A stretch of 28,736 nucleotides of DNA from CAYNFH01 sp964396385 (GTDB lineage Bacteria > Armatimonadota > Chthonomonadetes > Chthonomonadales > CAJBBX01). Made by a program: the position numbers and the translations under genes. The stretch lies in the NCBI GenBank assembly GCA_964396385.1, contig CAYNFH010000055.1, forward strand, positions 1 through 28,736, in the 5' to 3' direction. This document shows positions 23,970 through 28,736 of this stretch, piece by piece (the first letter of the stretch is position 1; each line of letters begins with the position of its first letter). Under the pieces are notes generated by a model. The model saw nothing but the letters and a program-made list of their open reading frames with translations. It ran no database searches and was not told where the DNA came from.

Positions 23970-24082
23970 TTCACCACAGAGCACACAGAGGCCGCAGAGA
24001 AAGGCCTGTGAGGAGATGCGGTGTGGCCGGATACCGGACGCCTCATCCGAATCTCTGTGTCCTCTGCGTCCTCTGTGGTGAA
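23970..24082. repeat. Element E15 (CACAGAG arms, period 9) between convergent genes
   Basis: The left arm is 23970-23999 (TTCACCACAGAG, then CACAGAG and CGCAGAG units) and the right arm is 24052-24082, its near-perfect complement ending CTCTGTGGTGAA. The centre contains GGATACCGG at 24031-24039. It starts at the base after the acetyltransferase stop and ends one base before the aconitase stop, so it fills the gap completely. TTCACCACAGAG-type repeats occur in many environmental genomes. Confidence 0.9.
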
Positions 24083-24083
24083 C

Positions 24084-26531
24084 CTATCCGACTACCTCCG
24101 GTGTTAGCCCGTGCTCGCCGCTGCGCTTACCCTCCTGCATGCGGATGAGGTTCAGGGCGGAGCCGGCGTGGAACCAGGCCAGGTGTTCCATGTTCAGGTT
24201 GTGCTGGAGCGTAATCACCTCGCTGGTGCCGTCGGCATGCTCCACGTTCACGTTGATGGTCCGGACCGGGTCGAGCTCCTGCAGGTACTCCAGGCTGACC
24301 GTGTCGCCCTCCCGGATGTGGTCGTAGTCCGCCGGGTTGACGAAGGTGAGGGGCAGGATCCCCTGCTTCTTAAGGTTGGACTCGTGGATGCGGGCGAAGG
24401 AGCGGGCGATGACCGCGGCGCATCCGAGGTAGCGCGGGCTCATGGCGGCGTGCTCGCGGCTGGAGCCCTCGCCATAGTTCTCGTCCCCCACAATGACCCA
24501 GCGCTTGCCACGCTCCTTGTAGTCGCGGGCTACCTTGGGCACGTCCAGATCCTTCTCGCCGGTGAAGATGTTGGTGGTCTTGCCCGTCTCGCCGCTCCAG
24601 GCGTTCACCGCGCCGGTGAGCAGGTTGTCCGAGATGTGGTCCAGGTGGCCCCGGTACCGGAGCCACGCGCCCGCGGGCGAGATATGGTCCGTGGTGGTCT
24701 TGCCTTTAGTCTTGATGAGCACCGGCATGTGGGAGAACTCCGCCTCCACCATGGGCTGGAAGGGCTCCAGGATCTGGAGGCGCTCCGACCCCTGCGGCAC
24801 GGCCACCTCCACGCTCTCCGGGTCCTCGGCGGGCGGCTCGTAGCCCACGCGACGGCCGATGTAGCCCTGCTTGGGCAGCGGCTCCACGCGCGGCGGCGGC
24901 TCCAGTTGGTAGGTGGACCCGTCCGGCGCGGGCAGCTCATCCTTCAGCGGGTTCATGGAGAGCTTGCCGGCCAGGCTGTAGGCGACCACCACCTCCGGGC
25001 TGGTGACGAAGGCCAGCGTGTCCGGGTTGGCGTCGTTGCGGCCGGGGAAGTTGCGGTTGAAGGAGTTGACGATGGTGTTGCGCTCGCCGCGCTTGAACTC
25101 GTCCCGCTTCCACTGGCCGATGCATGGCCCGCACGCGTTGGCGAGCACCTCCGCGCCGATGGACTCCAGGACCTCGATATGTCCGTCCCGCTTAACCGTT
25201 TCGAATACCTGAGCGGAGCCGGGGGAGATCATGAGCGGGACCACCGCCTTCGCGCCGTGCCGCCGCGCCTGATCCGCCACGGCCGCGGCGCGGGTGATGT
25301 CCTCATAGCTGGAGTTGGTGCAGCTCCCGATGAGCGTGTTGGCGATGTTGTCCGGGTAGTTGAACTCCGCGGCATCCTTGGCCAGCTCCGAAACCGGCCG
25401 CGCCAGATCGGGTGTGAAGGGGCCGTTGATGTACGGCTCCAGCTCCGAGAGGTTCAGCTCGATGACCTCTTCGTAGAAGGACGCGGGGTTCTCGTCAACT
25501 TCCGGATCGTTCTCGAAGAGGTGGCGGTACCGGGCGGCGATCTCCGCGATGGCGGCGCGGTCCGTGGCGCGCAGGTAGGCATCCGCATTGTCGTCATAGG
25601 GGAAGACGGAGGTGGTGGCGCCTATCTCCGCGCCCATGTTGGTGACGGTGGCCTTGCCGGTAGTGCTGAGCGACGTCGCGCCCGGGCCAAAGTACTCCAC
25701 GATTCGGTTGGTGCCGCCCTTGACGGTGAGCTTGCCGGCCACCCAGAGGATGATGTCTTTCGGCGCGGTCCAGCCGTTGAGCTCCCCGGTGAGCCGCACC
25801 CCCACCAGCTTGGGCTGCAGCACCTCCCACGGGAAGCCGGCCATGGCGTCCACCGTGTCCGCACCGCCCACGCCGATGGCGACCATGCACATGCCGCCCA
25901 TATTCGGGGTGTGGGAATCGGAGCCGATGATGAGTCCGCCCGGGAAGGAGTAGTTCTCCAGCACCACCTGGTGGATGATGCCGGAACCGGGCCCCCAGAA
26001 GCCGAGACCGTACCGGGAGCTGGCGGAGCGGAGGAAGTTGTAGACCTCTTCGTTGGTTACGCGGGCGCGCTCCAGGTCCGGTCCTGCCCCCTGGTAGGCC
26101 TGGATGAGGTGATCGCAGTGGACGGAGGAGGGAATGGCGACCTGCTTGCGCCCGGCCTGCATGAACTGGAGGATAGCCATCTGCGCGGTGGCATCCTGCA
26201 TGATGACGCGGTCCACGCGGAGGCGGAGGAACGCCTGGCCCGCGGCGATCTCCTGGACCGCCGGATCATCCACGTGGCCGAACAGGATCTTTTCGGAGAG
26301 GGTGAGCGGGCGCTTGAGCCTGGCGCGGATCACCTCCAGCTTCCGCTCCATCCGGTCGTAGATGGTCTCCACCATCTCCGGCGTGGTCTCTACGCTCTGC
26401 GCGCGCGGGTGCTCTCCCGTGCGGCTGGCAAAGCTGAGCCTGCGGACGCTGGAGGGGGAGGTGTCGGTCTCCGCATCCGAGCCGGGCGCGGTAGCTTCCC
26501 GCGCGCCATCGGTTTTTACATCGTCGTCCAT
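24084..26531 (-). CDS. Aconitate hydratase, mitochondrial type
   Basis: 815 residues. It isomerises citrate and isocitrate through cis-aconitate in the TCA cycle. The [4Fe-4S] ligands are Cys404 (IGSCTNSS), Cys467 and Cys470 (CGPCIG). Other markers are SDSHTPNMGG, the substrate-binding NSFNRNFPGRND, TKGKTTTDHISPAG, and the swivel-domain GDENYGEGSSREHAA. The sequence looks like the mitochondrial/AcnA-2 group rather than AcnB. An N-terminal extension of about 48 residues (Asp/Ser/Thr/Ala-rich) precedes the normal start near ETTPEMVETIYDRM. The start is ATG at 26531 with GGAGG seven bases upstream. A promoter-like pair lies at 26637-26665. The TAG stop is one base from the repeat element. Confidence 0.96.
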   Translation of the reverse strand: MDDDVKTDGAREATAPGSDAETDTSPSSVRRLSFASRTGEHPRAQSVETTPEMVETIYDRMERKLEVIRARLKRPLTLSEKILFGHVDDPAVQEIAAGQAFLRLRVDRVIMQDATAQMAILQFMQAGRKQVAIPSSVHCDHLIQAYQGAGPDLERARVTNEEVYNFLRSASSRYGLGFWGPGSGIIHQVVLENYSFPGGLIIGSDSHTPNMGGMCMVAIGVGGADTVDAMAGFPWEVLQPKLVGVRLTGELNGWTAPKDIILWVAGKLTVKGGTNRIVEYFGPGATSLSTTGKATVTNMGAEIGATTSVFPYDDNADAYLRATDRAAIAEIAARYRHLFENDPEVDENPASFYEEVIELNLSELEPYINGPFTPDLARPVSELAKDAAEFNYPDNIANTLIGSCTNSSYEDITRAAAVADQARRHGAKAVVPLMISPGSAQVFETVKRDGHIEVLESIGAEVLANACGPCIGQWKRDEFKRGERNTIVNSFNRNFPGRNDANPDTLAFVTSPEVVVAYSLAGKLSMNPLKDELPAPDGSTYQLEPPPRVEPLPKQGYIGRRVGYEPPAEDPESVEVAVPQGSERLQILEPFQPMVEAEFSHMPVLIKTKGKTTTDHISPAGAWLRYRGHLDHISDNLLTGAVNAWSGETGKTTNIFTGEKDLDVPKVARDYKERGKRWVIVGDENYGEGSSREHAAMSPRYLGCAAVIARSFARIHESNLKKQGILPLTFVNPADYDHIREGDTVSLEYLQELDPVRTINVNVEHADGTSEVITLQHNLNMEHLAWFHAGSALNLIRMQEGKRSGEHGLTPEVVG

Positions 26532-26636
26532 CAAAAGCCTCCGTACGCCCGCGCGGACGCCCCGCGTCGCCGGGCCGAAAGTGGTCGCATCTCCGCTCGG
26601 ATTGAGGATACCTCACGCGGGAGAGGGTGCAGGTTC

Positions 26637-26665
26637 ATTGTAGGCGGCCGGGCCTTATAATGCAA
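26637..26665 (-). promoter_or_regulatory. Sigma-70-like promoter for the aconitase gene
   Basis: On the minus strand TTGCAT (26665-26660) and TACAAT (26642-26637) are separated by exactly 17 bases. Transcription would start near 26630, giving a leader of about 100 bases before the ATG at 26531. Confidence 0.5.
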
Positions 26666-26708
26666 ATGAGATGTTTTCATGGAATCCATGCGTGGGCGGA
26701 ATGGGTGG

Positions 26709-26785
26709 GGCGGAGACCACAGACCACGGACAGCAGACCGCCCAGAGACCACGGACGACAGACCACAGACCACGGACGGCAGGCC
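26709..26785. repeat. Element E16 (ACCACAG/ACCACGG arm, mostly one-sided)
   Basis: About ten period-7 units (ACCACAG, ACCACGG, ACGACAG, ACGGCAG) run from 26709 to 26785. No complementary arm is seen downstream, although GGACTCCGA occurs at 26812-26820, so it looks like a half-element. It lies between the LmbU-like gene stop and the aconitase promoter. The arm motif matches the element at 5009-5106. Confidence 0.75.
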
Positions 26786-26856
26786 TTCGCCTCACGTCCC
26801 GCAAGAGACCCGGACTCCGATCGCGCTGCAGGCCCTCACCCCCGCTCTGAACATCG

Positions 26857-28284
26857 TCATCGGTCTTGTGTAGTGGCCCCGTCCCCAAGAACAAGAACAG
26901 CGGACGGGAAGCGTGCTGGATTATTGGGTGGGGCCGGGAAGTACTTGAGATGGGGGCCGTAGACCAACTCGGCGCCGTCCAGGAGCTTAGCGAGGACCTT
27001 GCCCATGTCTTGTGAAGTTTTCCACGCGAGAGTCTCCCAGTCACTCCACGACTTCTGGCTTACGTGGAGGATACGGGGCTTCTCTTGAGTAGAGATGAAC
27101 TCCATCTCGATCTCATTGGGCACCCCCTGAGGTTCCTGCACGCGGAGGCTCCTGAGCTCATGGCGCTCCTCGGCGAGAGCCTCCGGCGCCGGTCGGCAGT
27201 CGTGACTCGTCGGTCGGCAGTCATCGGAGGGAGGAGTGAGACATTGTAACAGATTGCCGGGCTCGGGCTCGGCGGCGGGTTCCGGAGAGATGGCCTGGGC
27301 GAGCTGGCGGCGTTCCTCCTCCGAGTAGTTGGAGAGGATCCAGGCGGCGAGAGCCGGAGTCGAGAGCCTAGAGTCTAGAGTCGAGAGAGCGGGAGGAGGT
27401 GAGAGGTGAGAGGTGAGAGGTGGCGCCATATTCGGATCCTCCGACTCTGGCGCTGGGGAGGGTTGGCCCACGGCTGATGGAGTTTGGCGAGACGGAGGCG
27501 CAGCAGAACGCGCGCACGGACCGACTGCCGTCGGACCAAGGTCCTCGGCTGGGTGGCCGATGGCCGAGTGTCGGCCTCCGCCGACACGGGATTCAGGCGC
27601 GGCAGTCGGAGTGAGACATTGCCGCAAATTGCCAGGTTGTTCGGAGGCGGCGCCGCTGGGCCACCCCGGACCGAGGTCCGGGGCTGCCCGGGGGCCGGCC
27701 CCCTGCGCTTCGCGCATTCCCCCGCCTTCGGCCGAGCGTCCGCCTGCGCGGACGCGGGATTCGGAGTTGGTACGGGAGGAGCGGCGGGTGCGACACATCT
27801 CTTTGACTTGGTCCTGCCACTCTTCTTCTTGCAGGGTGCCGCTGAGAATCCGCTCCAGGAAGGGGAAGCGGACGTCCTCGGGCTCGGGGGCGAGGTGGCG
27901 GTACGTGCTCAAGGAGAGCTGAGGAAGGCGGAGCTCTTCCGGGAATCTGTGTGCCACGTAGGCGTACTGGCGGATGCTGGCGTAGCTGTTCTGAGGCAGA
28001 GCCCTGGCGGCGGTCTCCGCCTTACTGCCCCATTGCGCTACTCCCGAGTTGTACCAGTCACCGATGGCGAAGTTGAGCAGGAGGTGGTTCTGGCGTGCGG
28101 TGGCGGTTAGCCGCTTTCCGGCTTCGAGCCACTGGTCCAGGTTGTGGTAGAGAGCGTCCGTGCTCGGCCGGTCCAGAAGAGGTCCGGGGTCCGACGGAGA
28201 GCCGGATCCGGCAGGGGCGGAGGAGAGGAAGGGCTTGAGAATGCGGACGAGCGCGGATGGACGGTTGGAATTACTGGTTGCCAC
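26857..28284 (-). CDS. LmbU-like/DUF protein with repeat-derived middle region
   Basis: 475 residues. The N-terminal domain (about 40-165) has LLLNFAIGDWYNSG, a SYASIRQYAYVAHRFP block and LSLSTYRHLAPEP. This layout recalls LmbU-type and related putative DNA-binding helical proteins, but the match is from memory and modest. The middle (about 170-330) is Arg/Pro/Gly-rich and low complexity, largely made of GAATCCCG hairpin repeats and tandem 7-mers read in frame. GNLRQCLTP and GNLLQCLTPP are a duplicated segment. The C terminus (about 400-475) has a conserved-looking RILHVSQKSWSDWETLAWK block. The start is GTG at 28284 with AAGGAG eight bases upstream. A structured leader precedes it. Function uncertain; a DNA-binding regulator is one option. 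Confidence 0.6.
   Translation of the reverse strand: MATSNSNRPSALVRILKPFLSSAPAGSGSPSDPGPLLDRPSTDALYHNLDQWLEAGKRLTATARQNHLLLNFAIGDWYNSGVAQWGSKAETAARALPQNSYASIRQYAYVAHRFPEELRLPQLSLSTYRHLAPEPEDVRFPFLERILSGTLQEEEWQDQVKEMCRTRRSSRTNSESRVRAGGRSAEGGGMREAQGAGPRAAPDLGPGWPSGAASEQPGNLRQCLTPTAAPESRVGGGRHSAIGHPAEDLGPTAVGPCARSAAPPSRQTPSAVGQPSPAPESEDPNMAPPLTSHLSPPPALSTLDSRLSTPALAAWILSNYSEEERRQLAQAISPEPAAEPEPGNLLQCLTPPSDDCRPTSHDCRPAPEALAEERHELRSLRVQEPQGVPNEIEMEFISTQEKPRILHVSQKSWSDWETLAWKTSQDMGKVLAKLLDGAELVYGPHLKYFPAPPNNPARFPSAVLVLGDGATTQDR
27190..27225. repeat. Tandem 7-mer arm in the LmbU-like gene (GACTGCC type)
   Basis: On the minus strand GACTGCC, GACCGAC, GAGTCAC, GACTGCC, GACC units follow one another at period 7. 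It is a single arm with no clear partner and is translated in frame. Confidence 0.6.
27354..27421. repeat. Intragenic element E18 (GAGAGGT and CTAGAGT arms)
   Basis: It begins CCGGAGTC (27354-27361), then period-7 TAGAGTC/CGAGAGC units, then four GAGAGGT-type 7-mers (27395-27421). The GAGAGGT array is the same unit as the arms around the four-helix-bundle gene. It is translated in frame in the LmbU-like gene (LTSHLSPPPALSTLDSRLST). Confidence 0.75.
27568..27594 (-). repeat. GAATCCCG hairpin repeat, copy B
   Basis: Read on the minus strand: GAATCCCG, then TGTCGGC, a 4-base loop, and GCCGACA. A perfect 7-bp stem (8 with the outer pair). Followed by CTCGGCC. In frame as ESRVGGGRHS. Confidence 0.65.
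27737..27762 (-). repeat. GAATCCCG hairpin repeat, copy A
   Basis: Read on the minus strand: GAATCCCG, then CGTCCGC, loop GCAG, and GCGGACG. A perfect 7-bp stem, followed by CTCGGCC. Compared with copy B, two base pairs have changed on both sides of the stem. Confidence 0.65.
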
Positions 28285-28305
28285 TTGTTTCGCTCCTTGT
28301 GCGCC

Positions 28306-28412
28306 GGGTGGGGCGCGTCGCGCCTGGAGGCGCCCAATAAACAGAAGCGCCCACCCGAGAACGGGGCTTGCCTGCGCAAGGTGCACAGGTTCCCGTTGGA
28401 TCGGGTGGGCGC
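28306..28412 (-). promoter_or_regulatory. Leader with competing hairpins before the LmbU-like gene
   Basis: GCGCCCACCCGA (28347-28358) pairs perfectly over 12 bp with TCGGGTGGGCGC (28401-28412). Nested inside are AACGGG/CCCGTT (28360-28365 with 28392-28397) and CTTGC/GCAAG (28367-28371 with 28376-28380). A third segment, GGGTGGGGCGC (28306-28316), can pair with 28347-28356 instead, next to the ribosome site at 28293-28298. This is the layout of an attenuator or translational switch, but no ligand class is recognised. Confidence 0.45.
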
Positions 28413-28547
28413 ATAGGACGACAGCTACCCAGGCTATGAAATTGGTGTGCTGGAGAGGCCGGTGAAGGGCTTCTCACAGGGAATACTACATACTACAGGC
28501 AGAAACCGGAAACCGGAAGTCGTAAAGTTGCTGGTTTTTCTGTTCTC
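28413..28547. other. No gene recognised; short tandem repeat
   Basis: I see no coding region. An AAACCGGA 8-mer is tandemly repeated near 28503-28517, and TACTACA occurs twice near 28484-28496. A promoter for the leftward LmbU-like gene may lie here but none is convincing. Confidence 0.4.
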
Positions 28548-28736
28548 TGCCCGATGGCTCTGCCCTCAGGCTCCTGCGGCCCTATCACGAGGGCTCTGCC
28601 CTCGTGCTCCCGCTAAGGGGGCTTCATTCGCCCCCTCAGCCTCCCCTCATAACGAGCCGCTGCGCGGGCTTCGCAGGCAGCGCCGGAACCGCGACCGTCC
28701 CTTCGGGACAGTTCCCGCGGGCCGGCTGCTGCCCCG
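28548..28736. repeat. Cluster of short GC-rich hairpins at the window edge
   Basis: Several tight hairpins follow one another: CACGAGGGC-TCT-GCCCTCGTG (28586-28606), GGGGGC-7 bases-GCCCCC (28617-28635) and GTCCC-TTC-GGGAC (28697-28709). GGCTCTGCCCTC occurs twice. This GGGCTCTGCCC-type composition is a dispersed intergenic repeat in many environmental bacteria. No gene is supported. Confidence 0.55.

Noticed and set aside
24111..26660. An 849-codon open frame on the + strand opposite the aconitase gene
   Set aside because: It is antisense to a clearly real gene, rich in Val/His/Gly/Arg as expected for a GC-rich shadow frame, and shows no family motif.
26655..26661. TTATAAT as a + strand promoter
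   Set aside because: No -35 box at suitable spacing and no + strand gene follows; the minus-strand pair TTGCAT-17-TACAAT fits better.
28347..28412. Nested hairpin as an integron attC site
   Set aside because: The stems are strong, but I see no attC core triplets in the right places and no integrase or cassette array.

Overview
This is a GC-rich bacterial chromosome segment with many GTG/TTG starts. An outer-membrane beta-barrel ending in Phe, two lipoproteins and a CsaB-type pyruvyl transferase suggest a diderm. The mix (DUF5693-CsaB pair, mitochondrial-type aconitase, GH13, Eis-like GNAT) resembles Armatimonadota or a nearby uncultured terrabacterial group. That placement is inference; no rRNA or tRNA gene was recognised.

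Layout. 183-6207 (+): rhomboid protease, secreted M48 metalloprotease, DUF5693 membrane protein and CsaB; the last three overlap end to end and look like an envelope operon. 6406-9717 (+): a large barrel protein. 9749-10519 (-): PhnP-like metallo-beta-lactamase hydrolase. 10730-11110 (+): small secreted protein. 11235-13772 (-): nucleotidyltransferase, TIM-barrel sugar isomerase and GT2 glycosyltransferase. 13923-16041 (-): class A beta-lactamase-like hydrolase, a four-helix-bundle (S23/IVP) protein and a DUF4397 lipoprotein. 16199-20642 (+): a phosphoribosyltransferase/kinase-like fusion coupled to a GH13 glycosidase. 20696-22612 (-): HEAT-repeat membrane protein and a lipoprotein. 22734-23969 (+): Eis-like acetyltransferase. 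24084-26531 (-): aconitase. 26857-28284 (-): LmbU-like protein with repeat-derived insertions.

The most unusual content is the repeats. About 17 elements of roughly 50-115 bp are scattered through the window. Most have a purine-rich tandem arm (period 7, 8 or 9), a short centre, and a complementary pyrimidine-rich arm. The arm motif differs from element to element (GGTTGAG, ACGGAGG, GAGAGGT, CACGACT, GTTCAGGT, GAGTATGG, ACCACGG, CACAGAG), yet several unrelated-arm elements share a centre close to GGANTCCGG. Elements fill the convergent gene gaps, supply or touch stop codons, and lie in frame inside four coding regions. One pair of arms encloses the four-helix-bundle gene, the layout known from 23S rRNA intervening sequences. 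I propose that the S23-like gene and the short repeats form one mobile family; the sequence suggests this but does not prove it.

Other structure: a second hairpin repeat family beginning GAATCCCG, with compensatory base changes between copies; a leader before the LmbU-like gene with mutually exclusive pairings; and a hairpin cluster at the right edge.
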